Source: Campylobacter gastrosuis | GTDB taxonomy: Bacteria; Campylobacterota; Campylobacteria; Campylobacterales; Campylobacteraceae | DNA: 64,000 nucleotides | Reading direction: 5' to 3' | Assembly: GCF_030249845.1 (NCBI RefSeq) | Contig: NZ_JANURM010000002.1 | Span: forward strand, 186,001-250,000 | Shown: one piece after another, positions 18,111 through 26,949 of the stretch | Layout: each line of letters begins with the position of its first letter | How positions within the stretch are numbered: the stretch's first letter is position 1 | Notes under the pieces: generated by a model | Told to the model about the DNA's origin: nothing | What the model saw: only the letters and a program-made list of their open reading frames with translations | Databases searched by the model: none | Position numbers and translations under genes: made by a program

Positions 18111-19292
18111 TTACGCCCTAATGTCTAGGTTTGGGGTGAAATTTTGCATATCTAAAACCCCTAAAAATAGATTTCTTGTGTGTTTAATGTCAATCTCTAT
18201 TTTTAGTTCGTTTGATATTTTATTTAAAAATTGCATCATCTCATTTATCGGCTCTTTTTTTATTCTTGCTTGTTCTGCCTTTTTAGCAAGTCTTTTAAGC
18301 ATCTCTTTTGCGTCTTTATTCATCTGCTCAAATAAAAGCTCCAATGGGCTTTTCATCTCTTGCTCGTTTTTGTTTGAAGTATCACTTGGGGCTGTATTTA
18401 CAAATTTTAAACTTCTAGCAAAATCTACATAGTCTTTTAGCTCTGGCGAAAGGGCGTTATACTGGCTATCCGTTAGGTCGTTCGGGTCGTTGTTTAGCTC
18501 CCATAGATTTAGCATATCTTGATAGTCTTTTGAGTTGATATTTTTATCAAAGCCACCAACCTTGCCCCTATAAGTTGTCTCGCCTTCAAATATATGATGA
18601 TTTTGATTTAGTAAGCCCACGAGCAAACCGCCCTTTGTAGTGCTGCCGTCTTGGTTTATGTATTTCTCTCTTGTGGTGTTAAACGTATAACCCATCATCT
18701 TATCTTCTTTACCGCCATACATATTATTAAAAATATCATATACACTGCTATTTTTTAGCTTGTTTTTATTTGTGTAAAAATTTATTGTTGATGGATTGTA
18801 AAAGGTCGTAGTTCTATTAGTTTCTTCTCGCTTTGTCGGTCTAAAACTAGCGTCAGCTGACATATACTCCTCTATGCTTTGGTGTTTTTTTAGCACTTTT
18901 AAGCTAATTTTATCGTATTCATACCCTTGTGGCATTTTGGCTATATCATCATCGTTAAAGCTATCTTTTGAATTTAAGGTGTTTTCATCTACGAGTTGAG
19001 TTAGGACTTTATAGGCGTTGCTTATGGTTTTTGCCACGTCAATCGTCTTAAATGTTTTAGTCATAATATGAGTATCTGTTACAGACTTAACCAGCGATTT
19101 TATGGTATCTGAATGGATTTTATAATCGCTTGGTATCCCAGCCTTTTTATTTAGCTCATCAGTAAAGTAACCCTCGCTATCAACTGGATAGCCTAAGACC
19201 ATATTGTTTGGCGTTTCTTTTAAGATATTTACTTTATTTGTAGCCTTAAAAGTTTGGTTAAACGATAAATTTGAGATATTTAAACTAATCAT
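18111..19292 (-). CDS. Cj0814-like protein, probable flagellum-dependent secreted protein
   Basis: About 393 residues if started at the ATG at 19292, which has AAAGG 7 bases upstream and gives MISLNISNLSFNQTFKATNK. There is no signal peptide, yet the N-terminus is polar and unstructured like flagellar export substrates. The block NMVLGYPVDSEGYFTDELN and following KKAGIPSDYKIHSDTI resembles the Campylobacter family named after Cj0814; I recall this as a flagellar-dependent secreted family but cannot verify. A sigma28-type CGATAT sits 29 bases upstream of the start. The C-terminal third is helical and lysine-rich. Confidence 0.6.
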   Translation of the reverse strand: MISLNISNLSFNQTFKATNKVNILKETPNNMVLGYPVDSEGYFTDELNKKAGIPSDYKIHSDTIKSLVKSVTDTHIMTKTFKTIDVAKTISNAYKVLTQLVDENTLNSKDSFNDDDIAKMPQGYEYDKISLKVLKKHQSIEEYMSADASFRPTKREETNRTTTFYNPSTINFYTNKNKLKNSSVYDIFNNMYGGKEDKMMGYTFNTTREKYINQDGSTTKGGLLVGLLNQNHHIFEGETTYRGKVGGFDKNINSKDYQDMLNLWELNNDPNDLTDSQYNALSPELKDYVDFARSLKFVNTAPSDTSNKNEQEMKSPLELLFEQMNKDAKEMLKRLAKKAEQARIKKEPINEMMQFLNKISNELKIEIDIKHTRNLFLGVLDMQNFTPNLDIRA

Positions 19293-19320
19293 AAAAGCAC
19301 CTTTAAAATGATTAGTCAAA

Positions 19321-19326
19321 ATATCG
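19321..19326 (-). promoter_or_regulatory. Possible sigma28 -10 box for the Cj0814-like gene
   Basis: GACGATATTTTG reads leftward; CGATAT is the Campylobacter FliA -10 core. No convincing -35 is visible in the AT-rich sequence upstream. Confidence 0.45.
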
Positions 19327-19344
19327 TCAAATTTTTAAAAATTT

Positions 19345-21291
19345 TTATATCTGCCTTACTTTATATAAAAAATGCACGTGTTTTGCGTATTGTTCTACCA
19401 TATCATTTATCAGTGCCTCCTTGCTCCAACCAATAACATCATAGTCCTGTCCGCCCTCGCTTAAATACACCTCGCCCCTGTAATACATAGCCCCAGAGAC
19501 ATAATCAGGTGCTTCTGCCCTAACCAAACGCACACCATAGATAAACTCACGCTCATCGCCAAGTCTTACATTTAGCTCTATTTTGTTTTTTTCTGGCTCA
19601 AAATTTAGCTTTGCGGTTAAGCCGTTTTTTAAAAATTCATCGCAAACTTCGCTAAATGCAAAAAATGCAATCTCGTTTAAAAATTCCCTAGCGTCATCTT
19701 TGTTTGGATGCTCAATAATCCCCCTTAAACGCCCACGCCAATCCTTGCTCCCACCACGCGCAAAACTTGCGACAATGATATTTTGACTATCTTTTTTATG
19801 CAGATCAATATTTAATGCCTTAAATAGCCCATAAATTGACCCAAGCAGGGCAAGAGTAAGTGGCAAAGCCGTAATCATCGTCATACTTTGAAGTGCTGCC
19901 ATACCGCCAAGCCAAAGCAAAATCGCCGAAATCACGCCGATTAAAACAGCCCAAAACACACGCTGCCACTTTATCTTTTTATCGCTCCCCCTAAGGCAAA
20001 GCATATCCATAACAATCGCCGCCGAATCAGCAGAAGTGATAAAAAACAAAACAATCATAATCGTAGCAACGAGCGATAAAACCGAGCTTAGCTGGAATTT
20101 TTCTAAAAATATAAAAAGTGCTAGCGAGACGTCAGAATTTACCATTAAGGCTAGTTTTTCATAGCCGTTTAGCACGAAATTTATGGCACTATTGCCAAAA
20201 AAGCTCATCCACATAAAAGTAAATCCAGCAGGGACAAAAAGCACCCCCACAACAAACTCCCTAATCGTCCTGCCACGTGAAATTTTAGCAATAAACAGCC
20301 CAACAAAAGGCGACCACGAAAGCCACCACGTCCAGTAAAGTATCGTCCAGCCACCAAGCCAAGCGTCATTTTGCTTTTTATAAGCATAAAGCTTAAACGT
20401 ATCGCCAACAAAATGCGAAATATAATTGCCAGTATTTTCAACCAGAGCCTTTAAAAGCTCGGTCGTATCGCCTAAAATCAAAATAAAAGCCAAAAATAGC
20501 AGGGCAAAAGCCATATTTGTGTTGCTTAAAATTTTAACACCCTTATCAAGCCCAGAGATAACAGATAGCATAACAAACATAGTAATAACAGCGATAAAAA
20601 TAATCTGTGTAGTTAGCGAAATCGGCAGGTTAAAAAGATGATTAAACCCAGCATTTACCTGCAAAACCCCATAACCAAGCGAAGTCGTAACGCCAAAGAG
20701 TGTTGAGACAACAGCAAAAATGTCAATAATATCGCCAAACCTACCATAAATTCTATCCCCAAGTATCGGATAAAACGCCGATCTAAGCGTAAGTGGCAAG
20801 TCGTGGCGATAGGCAAAAAAGGCTAAAATAATCGCTACAATCCCATAAATCGCCCAAGCACTAAATCCCCAGTGAAAAAATGTAATTCTCATCGCCTCTT
20901 TTGCCGCTTCTACGCTTTGTGGCGTGGCATTTGGCGGAGTTAAAAAATGCATAAGTGGCTCACCAACGCCAAAAAACATAATGCCAATGCCCATACCAGC
21001 AGAAAAAAGCATAGCAAACCACGAGATATTTGAGTATTGTGGCGTGGTGTGGTCTTGTCCTAGCTTTATCTCTCCAAAGCGTGAAAGGCACAAAAACAGC
21101 ACACTAAAAAAGATAATCGTAACACTTAACGTAAAAAACCAGCTAAGTTTGACGCTTAGAAAATTTTGGATAGCTTTTAAGTATTTTAATGTCATCTCTG
21201 GCATAGCAATGGATAGTATTAAAATGCTTAAAGATAGCAATACAGAGCCATTAAAGACAATGTAGCTGTGAGAAATTTTGCTTTGTTTCAT
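19345..21291 (-). CDS. BCCT-family betaine/choline/carnitine transporter
   Basis: A 648-residue secondary transporter with 12 membrane segments over about residues 15-510 and a cytosolic tail of about 140 residues. The family's glycine stretch FSAGMGIGIMFFGVGEPLMHF and the aromatic signature YWTWWLSWSPFVGLFIAKISRGR are both present. BCCT members import compatible solutes such as glycine betaine or choline; the long C-terminal tail resembles BetT-type choline carriers. The tail probably senses osmotic stress. An AAAGGAG site precedes the ATG start. It is followed by the Cj0814-like gene, which seems to have its own promoter. Confidence 0.92.
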   Translation of the reverse strand: MKQSKISHSYIVFNGSVLLSLSILILSIAMPEMTLKYLKAIQNFLSVKLSWFFTLSVTIIFFSVLFLCLSRFGEIKLGQDHTTPQYSNISWFAMLFSAGMGIGIMFFGVGEPLMHFLTPPNATPQSVEAAKEAMRITFFHWGFSAWAIYGIVAIILAFFAYRHDLPLTLRSAFYPILGDRIYGRFGDIIDIFAVVSTLFGVTTSLGYGVLQVNAGFNHLFNLPISLTTQIIFIAVITMFVMLSVISGLDKGVKILSNTNMAFALLFLAFILILGDTTELLKALVENTGNYISHFVGDTFKLYAYKKQNDAWLGGWTILYWTWWLSWSPFVGLFIAKISRGRTIREFVVGVLFVPAGFTFMWMSFFGNSAINFVLNGYEKLALMVNSDVSLALFIFLEKFQLSSVLSLVATIMIVLFFITSADSAAIVMDMLCLRGSDKKIKWQRVFWAVLIGVISAILLWLGGMAALQSMTMITALPLTLALLGSIYGLFKALNIDLHKKDSQNIIVASFARGGSKDWRGRLRGIIEHPNKDDAREFLNEIAFFAFSEVCDEFLKNGLTAKLNFEPEKNKIELNVRLGDEREFIYGVRLVRAEAPDYVSGAMYYRGEVYLSEGGQDYDVIGWSKEALINDMVEQYAKHVHFLYKVRQI

Positions 21292-21357
21292 AACTCTCCT
21301 TTGATTTAAAATGCTCTTTTAGGGTAGTTAAAATTTTAAAACCAAAGGTAAATTAAA

Positions 21358-23331
21358 TTAAAACAGCTCTGGTCTATACTCAAAGTGCATCGTGTCAAAA
21401 TGCGTCCAACGCCCACCCCAAATAAAGCCGTGCTTCTCAAAGGCTAAAACTATTTTTAAAGGGATTAAATTCTCATAATTTTTATGCCACTGCCAGTAAT
21501 GGCTATGTGCTACATTAATATCAACTGCTATGCCGTAGCTGTGCGGACTTAGGCGGTTTGTGTTTGCAATTTTTCTCCACTTAAAAGTCCCGCCCGGCTT
21601 TGATAGAAATTTAAGCAAATCATTATCATTTTTAACCATCTCATTTAGCTCATCGCTTAAAGCCATAAACGCCTTTGCTGCGTTATTTTTGGCATTAAAT
21701 TTTAGCTTTATGTTATCAAAATCTTTAAGCCACACGACATCAACTAAATTTTCATTCACCTCTTTTTCGTTTTTACCATAAATTTCGCCCAAAAGCTCAT
21801 AATTTCTACACCTGCCAATATCGCTAAGTGGCGTATTTAAGGGCTTAAACGCACTATAAACGCCAATCATATCCTCAATATCAGCCCCACTTTCACACTC
21901 GCTATTTTTTACCTTTTTATCATCAAAAAGCACCTTTTTGCCACCATTAAACACCACAAAATCGCCTAAAATTTCAACCCCATAAGCACGTTTTATCCGC
22001 TCTTTTTTGCTATCTTTTGGCATTAAAATATTCATTGATTTTATCTTTGAGATTAAAAGGCTTTTTTCATCAATTTGAGCCAAATCACTGCCAATATCAA
22101 GCGAAGTAAGTGCGACCTGACCGATTAATGCCCTGCCATTTTGACGTGTTTTTATCCCCCAAGCGTCGTGATAAATTAAAATTTTATCCCCAACAAATCC
22201 AGCATAAATCATAATGTGTCCGGGCGAGTGAAAAAGAGTAAGATAAGGCACGGCTTTTTCTTTAATGAGTGCGATTTTTTGGGCGTTTGTGAGATTTTCA
22301 AGGCTGATTTTATTGCCGACTAACGCCTGTTTTGATGAATTTCTAGGCAGCCAAATGCCAAAACTTGCAAAAAAATCCTTTGTTAAAAGCGAACAATCCC
22401 TAAGCAGATTAAATCCGCCCCAACCATAAGGCTCATTTAGCATTGAACTAGCGATTTTTCGGACATTTTCATCGCTAAATTTTAACGGATAGACACTTGC
22501 AAACTCGCTTGAAATTTTATATTGTTTAGCCCCATTTTTTGTTTCAATCACGCCAAAAAATTCCCCATTTTGGCTCTTATTAAACGGCAAAATCGCCCCA
22601 ACCCTTGCGTTAAACAAAAACTCGCCATTAACGCTATAAACTGGGGTTTTGTCCTTTAAAATAGTTAAAAATTCCGATTTTTTAAAGGCATTTGCTTCGT
22701 TTTTATCAATAAATTTTATATCACTAACCTTAACCCAGCCCCAAACAACGTCATCTTTAACCAACGCCCAAGCCCCGTCAAGCGACAAATGCGAAACAAA
22801 AAGCGGATAGCCAATGCTTATACTTGAAGCTTGAAGGTAGTCAAAAGGATAGCCCTCGCCGGCGTTTTGTGGGTTGTAAAATATCGGCTCATCGGTTGGG
22901 TAGTTTCTTAATTGCGTGTTTGCTATACTTATGGCTAGGCGTGAGAGTTTGCCAAAATCGGCTTTGTTTGCATTTAAATTTTGCGCTTCATACCACTCTT
23001 TACTTAGTGGGCGAAAATTTGAGCCAAAGTATTTTCGTTTTGCATCTGCTTTGTAAATTTCAAACGCCCAAAACGCCTCCTTTTCATCGCCACTTTTTAT
23101 CTCGTAGCCAAAAGGTAAAAAGCGATTTTTTAAGAGTGCTTCGCCATTAAAATTCTCACTAATTTCGCTTTTTGGCAAAATATCAATGTCTTGTTTGCCT
23201 AAATCTAGCAAGATTATCCTATCAGCACCAGTTGCGTTTTCATCTAAAATTTGAGCGATTTTTACGATATTTTTGTTTGAACAAGAAGTCAAAAAGAGCA
23301 AAGTAAATGCAAAAAATGCAAATTTTTTCAT
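21358..23331 (-). CDS. Lipoprotein with SH3, NlpC/P60 and M15 D,D-carboxypeptidase domains
   Basis: A 657-residue envelope lipoprotein with two peptidoglycan hydrolase domains. The lipobox LFLTSC puts the lipidated Cys at 17. SH3-type domains cover about 150-290. The NlpC/P60 endopeptidase domain (about 285-400) has Cys313 in LLRDCSLL, His372 in SPGHIMIYAG and His388. The C-terminal M15 peptidase (about 500-657) has the zinc motif His597-Asp604 in HSYGIAVD and His649 in HFDTMHFEY. NlpC/P60 enzymes cut D-Glu-mDAP bonds and M15 enzymes trim terminal D-Ala. The combination in one chain is unusual. It stands alone with no close operon partner. Confidence 0.85.
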   Translation of the reverse strand: MKKFAFFAFTLLFLTSCSNKNIVKIAQILDENATGADRIILLDLGKQDIDILPKSEISENFNGEALLKNRFLPFGYEIKSGDEKEAFWAFEIYKADAKRKYFGSNFRPLSKEWYEAQNLNANKADFGKLSRLAISIANTQLRNYPTDEPIFYNPQNAGEGYPFDYLQASSISIGYPLFVSHLSLDGAWALVKDDVVWGWVKVSDIKFIDKNEANAFKKSEFLTILKDKTPVYSVNGEFLFNARVGAILPFNKSQNGEFFGVIETKNGAKQYKISSEFASVYPLKFSDENVRKIASSMLNEPYGWGGFNLLRDCSLLTKDFFASFGIWLPRNSSKQALVGNKISLENLTNAQKIALIKEKAVPYLTLFHSPGHIMIYAGFVGDKILIYHDAWGIKTRQNGRALIGQVALTSLDIGSDLAQIDEKSLLISKIKSMNILMPKDSKKERIKRAYGVEILGDFVVFNGGKKVLFDDKKVKNSECESGADIEDMIGVYSAFKPLNTPLSDIGRCRNYELLGEIYGKNEKEVNENLVDVVWLKDFDNIKLKFNAKNNAAKAFMALSDELNEMVKNDNDLLKFLSKPGGTFKWRKIANTNRLSPHSYGIAVDINVAHSHYWQWHKNYENLIPLKIVLAFEKHGFIWGGRWTHFDTMHFEYRPELF

Positions 23332-23384
23332 AAATCCCCTTTAAATTAAAAATCACAATATTACCTTAAAATGGATTAATTTGC

Positions 23385-23390
23385 TATAAT
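23385..23390 (+). promoter_or_regulatory. -10 box for the helicase gene
   Basis: TTTGCTATAAT gives a perfect, extended -10 box 24 bases before the TTG start at 23414. Confidence 0.6.
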
Positions 23391-23413
23391 TAGCCAAAAA
23401 ATTAGGCGAGATT

Positions 23414-24733
23414 TTGTTAGAAGAAGTTTTAAATTTATTAAAAAATGATAATGTTTTTTTAACCGGTGGAGCTGGTGTAGGCAAAAGCTACCTTACACAA
23501 AATATCATCAAAGAGTATAAAAACAACGGCAAAAACGTCATCACGCTTGGCTCAACAGGCATAAGCGCGATAAATATCGGCGGCGTTAGCATTCATAGCT
23601 TTTTTAAATTTGGAATTTGCTCTGATTTTAACGAGCTAAACGCTTACGATAGACGCCAAAAAGAGAGCCTAAAAAAGGTCTATGAAATTTTAAAAATCGC
23701 CGATTTAATCGTGATTGATGAAATTTCAATGGTAAGTGCCTCGCTTTTAGAGATGATTAGACTTAGGCTAATGGTTTCAAAATTTAAGGGCAAACTGCTA
23801 GTTGTTGGCGATTTTTATCAACTCCCACCCATTAAAAAAGATGAGAGCAAAAACGCACTTTTTAGCTTTAAATACGCATTTGACGCACACGCTTGGAGCG
23901 ATTTTAAGTTTAAAAACGTTGAGCTTAGAGTTTCAAAACGCACAAATGATTTAGAATTTTATGAAATTTTAAAGCAAATTCGTATCGGCAACACCGATAA
24001 ATCCGTGATTAGCTACATTAATAATTTAAGGGTTAATGACTACTTATTAGATGAAAATACGACGATTTTATTTGGCAGAAACGATGATGCAAACAGGATA
24101 AATCAAACTATGCTTGATAGGCTAGAAACGCCCCTAGAAACGAGCCTTGCTCAAATTTCTGTGCTTGATGAGAGCGTAAATGAAGATGCGGTTTTAAAAT
24201 GGGTAAATCAGCTAAACGCCCCAGCAAAGCTTGATTTTAAAATCGGCGCAAAGGTGATTTTTGTGCAAAACTATCCGCTAATGGGCTATCACAACGGCGA
24301 AAGAGGCAGGGTTATTCAGATAGATAAATTTGCTGGCGATATTGAAAGAGTAATCATTCAAAAAGATAACGGCGTGGTCTTAGATGTCAAAAAACAGCTA
24401 TTTTCATACACAAAATTTCAAGTAAATGGCGATGAGCTTGACCAGAGCGTTTTAGCGACCTTTTCGCAGTTTCCATTTAAACTAGCCTACGCCCTAACAA
24501 TCCACAAATCGCAAGGCATGAGCATAAATGGGCTAATTTGTCAGCTAAATCATATCTTTGCAAACGGACAGCTTTACGTGGCACTCTCACGCGCTACAAG
24601 CCCTGAAAATTTACGCCTAATTTATAGCAAAAATAGCGATTTTGAAGGCTATTTAAGGCGCGTGATTAAGATTGATGATGATGTTAGAAAATTTTATGAG
24701 CAAACTCAATTTATAAATGTAAAGGAATTTTAA
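23414..24733 (+). CDS. Pif1/RecD2-like superfamily 1B DNA helicase
   Basis: A 439-residue helicase. Walker A is FLTGGAGVGKSY with Lys24, Walker B VIDEISMVSA, motif III VVGDFYQLPPIKK, and the C-terminal motifs LTIHKSQGMS and LYVALSRATS are those of Pif1 and RecD-like 5'-3' helicases. Such proteins unwind G-quadruplex or stalled-fork DNA; the bacterial role is not settled. The start is TTG after AGGCGAG. The stop overlaps the next ATG by one base (TAATG), coupling it to the FliL-like gene. Confidence 0.88.
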   Translation: MLEEVLNLLKNDNVFLTGGAGVGKSYLTQNIIKEYKNNGKNVITLGSTGISAINIGGVSIHSFFKFGICSDFNELNAYDRRQKESLKKVYEILKIADLIVIDEISMVSASLLEMIRLRLMVSKFKGKLLVVGDFYQLPPIKKDESKNALFSFKYAFDAHAWSDFKFKNVELRVSKRTNDLEFYEILKQIRIGNTDKSVISYINNLRVNDYLLDENTTILFGRNDDANRINQTMLDRLETPLETSLAQISVLDESVNEDAVLKWVNQLNAPAKLDFKIGAKVIFVQNYPLMGYHNGERGRVIQIDKFAGDIERVIIQKDNGVVLDVKKQLFSYTKFQVNGDELDQSVLATFSQFPFKLAYALTIHKSQGMSINGLICQLNHIFANGQLYVALSRATSPENLRLIYSKNSDFEGYLRRVIKIDDDVRKFYEQTQFINVKEF

Positions 24734-25257
24734 TGAAAAAGTTAATTTTAATAGCATTTTTTTGCGTTTTTGCCCTTTCAGACGCACTAAAAATCAGCGA
24801 TTTTAACGCCGATATTTTCTCAAAATCCGGACAAAATCAAACCAAAAAAATCGCCATAAATTTAGAGTTAATTGGCACTGATTTAGCAGAAAATGAAGCA
24901 TACGTTTTAGACGCTCTAAATGTCATTGTAGGCAGTTTTTATGCCGAGGATTTACTTACTTCGCTTGGTAAAGAAAAATTTAAAGATGCCTTTAAAAAAT
25001 ACACACTAAAAAAGCACTCGGTTGAGATTGACAATGTGCTGATTTTGGGCTTAAAGGTGGTTGATGATTTGGATATTGAGCGTATAATTGAAGCGATAAA
25101 AACTAAAAATTTATGCCAAACAACCGCTCAAAATGAAACACAAAATTCACAAAAAAAGCAAAATAAAATAATCGTCTCGCCAAAGCTTGATGCGATAAAT
25201 CAAAGTCCGATTGACTTAAACTCAATCGCCGATTTTGGCAAGGACTTTGGCGAATAA
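24733..25257 (+). CDS. Secreted protein with a FliL-like domain
   Basis: A 174-residue protein with a cleavable-looking signal peptide (MKKLILIAFFCVFALSDA). Residues about 38-118 follow the FliL pattern: KKIAINLELIGTDLAENEA, a helix VLDALNVIVGSFYAEDLLTSLGKEKFKDAF like the Ser/Thr-Glu-Asp-Leu and Gly-Lys-Leu block of FliL, then a final strand SVEIDNVLILGLKVV. The C-terminal 50 residues are low complexity (Gln, Asn, Lys). True fliL is at 3613-4149, so this is a possible paralogue lacking the membrane anchor. It overlaps the helicase gene by one base. Confidence 0.6.
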   Translation: MKKLILIAFFCVFALSDALKISDFNADIFSKSGQNQTKKIAINLELIGTDLAENEAYVLDALNVIVGSFYAEDLLTSLGKEKFKDAFKKYTLKKHSVEIDNVLILGLKVVDDLDIERIIEAIKTKNLCQTTAQNETQNSQKKQNKIIVSPKLDAINQSPIDLNSIADFGKDFGE

Positions 25258-25262
25258 TATGC

Positions 25263-25268
25263 TATAAT
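25263..25268 (+). promoter_or_regulatory. -10 box for the CsgG-family lipoprotein operon
   Basis: ATATGCTATAATTAC holds a perfect TATAAT with extended TG, 26 bases before the start at 25294. An AAAGGAG site follows. Confidence 0.65.
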
Positions 25269-25293
25269 TACAAAATTTTTATAAAGGAGAAAC

Positions 25294-25956
25294 ATGAAAA
25301 AATCACTAAATTTTGCCCTAATCGGCGCTTTAATGCTTGGTCTTGCTGGTTGTGCCACTGAGAGCCATAAAAGCATTCAAACACCAGCTCCAGAGGTCGC
25401 ACTAAGCCCATTTCACGGACAAAAAGTGCTAGTTTCAGTCGGTAGATTTTCAAATCAATCATCATATCAAAACGGAATTTTTAGCGACGGCGAAGATAGA
25501 CTTGGCAATCAAGCAGCTACGATTTTAGTTACAAATTTAAATCAAAGTGGTAGATTTTCGGTCTTAGAGCGAACTAATATGAGTGCCTTAAAACAAGAGA
25601 GCGAATACTCAAAAACAGCCCAAAATATCAAAGGTGCAAAATACGTAATCACTGGCGACGTGACAGAATTTGGTAGAAAAACGACTGGCGATAAACAGCT
25701 GTTTGGAATTTTAGGCAGTGGCAAAACCCAAACCGCTTATGCAAAAGTAAGCCTAAATGTCGTTGAAGTAGCCACTTCATCGGTTGTATTTTCAGCTCAG
25801 GGTGCTGGCGAATACGCACTAAGCGAGCGTGAAATCATCGGCTTTGGTAGCACGGCAGGATACGATAGCACGCTAAATGGCAAGGTGCTAAATTTAGCCA
25901 TCACAGAAGCGGTAAATAAACTTGCAAACGGCGTTGATAGCGGTAGTTTAAAATGA
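25294..25956 (+). CDS. CsgG/HfaB-family lipoprotein
   Basis: A 220-residue lipoprotein with lipobox LAGC and Cys at about 20. The CsgG-like domain is visible in KVLVSVGRFSNQSSYQ, RLGNQAATILVTNLNQSGRFSVLERTN (the usual strand-helix-strand) and AKYVITGDVTEFGRKTTG. CsgG itself forms the outer-membrane curli pore, but this shorter family, found with DUF4810 and DUF799 lipoproteins, is not tied to curli and no csgA/csgB is near. It overlaps the next gene by 4 bases. Confidence 0.85.
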   Translation: MKKSLNFALIGALMLGLAGCATESHKSIQTPAPEVALSPFHGQKVLVSVGRFSNQSSYQNGIFSDGEDRLGNQAATILVTNLNQSGRFSVLERTNMSALKQESEYSKTAQNIKGAKYVITGDVTEFGRKTTGDKQLFGILGSGKTQTAYAKVSLNVVEVATSSVVFSAQGAGEYALSEREIIGFGSTAGYDSTLNGKVLNLAITEAVNKLANGVDSGSLK

Positions 25957-26294
25957 AAATTTTACTTACAGCAATTTTAACGCTATTTTTTGTAGGTTGT
26001 GCCTCAACAAATGAAAGGTCGCTTTACTGCTGGCAAGGCGAGTATCCAAGCTCGGTTTATAGTTATTTACTTGATGATTACGATTTAACCGAGCAAATCT
26101 CAAAGCTTGAAAACTTAGCAAACGAAGCAACCCAGCAAAGCCGTAAAGTCCCGCCGGGGCTTTACGCTCACATCGGACTTTTATACTCAAACAAGGGCGA
26201 TTTAGCAGTGGCAAAAGCGTATTTTGAAAAAGAGATGAGCGAGTTTGGCGAGTCAAAAGAGTTTTTAGAATTTCTATTAAAGGCTAAAAAATGA
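25953..26294 (+). CDS. DUF4810 lipoprotein
   Basis: A 113-residue lipoprotein: MKILLTAILTLFFVGCAS with the lipobox Cys at 16. YCWQGEYPSSVYSYLLDD is the usual opening of the DUF4810 family. The rest is helical and TPR-like (PPGLYAHIGLLYSNKGDLAVAKAYFEKE). It is the middle gene of a three-lipoprotein operon, overlapping both neighbours by 4 bases. Confidence 0.85.
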   Translation: MKILLTAILTLFFVGCASTNERSLYCWQGEYPSSVYSYLLDDYDLTEQISKLENLANEATQQSRKVPPGLYAHIGLLYSNKGDLAVAKAYFEKEMSEFGESKEFLEFLLKAKK

Positions 26295-26947
26295 GAAATT
26301 TACTTTTTTTATCACTAATCGCCCTACTTTTTAGCGCTTGTGCAAAGCCAAAAGTCTATGATTATTCGGAATTTTTACAGGCTAAGCCAAAGTCAATTTT
26401 GGTATTACCACCGACAAATCAAACGACCGAGATAAAAGCCCCAGCCTCAATCCTAGCAAACTCGCTAATCCCGCTAAGCGAAGCTGGATATTACGTCTAT
26501 CCAATGGCTTTGGTTTATGATACGTTTAAAAATAACGGCTTGACTGAGGCAGAAGAGATAGCTAAAATCCCGTTGCCAAAATTAAGAGAAATTTTTAACG
26601 CCGATAGTGCTTTATACCTTCACATAACAGATTACGGCACAAAATACGCCCTGCTTCAAAGCTACACTATCGTTGGCGTCACGGCAAAGCTCTTTGACCT
26701 ACGCTCACAAAAGCTACTTTGGCAAAAACAAGCCTACGCACAAACCGACTCTGGCGGCAGCAACGGCGGACTTGTAGGTATGCTAATCTCAGCTGTCGTA
26801 ACGCAAATAGCAAACTCAGTTAGTGACGCAGGTTATGACCTTGCAAATCAAGCAATGTGGCAGCTTTACGCGCCAGACTGCTCTAACTGCTTACTTCGTG
26901 GTTATAGAGCCAAGCATTTTGGCGAAGATAAACAGCTAAAAAATTAG
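26291..26947 (+). CDS. DUF799 (GNA1162-family) lipoprotein
   Basis: A 218-residue lipoprotein with lipobox LLFSAC, Cys at 17. The block KPKSILVLPPTNQTTEIKAPA and the later ADSALYLHITDYGTKY resemble N. meningitidis GNA1162, a CsgG-like fold. GNA1162 is surface or outer-membrane associated; its function is unproved. With CsgG-like and DUF4810 proteins it completes an operon seen in several Gram-negative bacteria. Its stop lies 2 bases from the convergent lolA stop. Confidence 0.85.
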   Translation: MRNLLFLSLIALLFSACAKPKVYDYSEFLQAKPKSILVLPPTNQTTEIKAPASILANSLIPLSEAGYYVYPMALVYDTFKNNGLTEAEEIAKIPLPKLREIFNADSALYLHITDYGTKYALLQSYTIVGVTAKLFDLRSQKLLWQKQAYAQTDSGGSNGGLVGMLISAVVTQIANSVSDAGYDLANQAMWQLYAPDCSNCLLRGYRAKHFGEDKQLKN

Positions 26948-26949
26948 CT

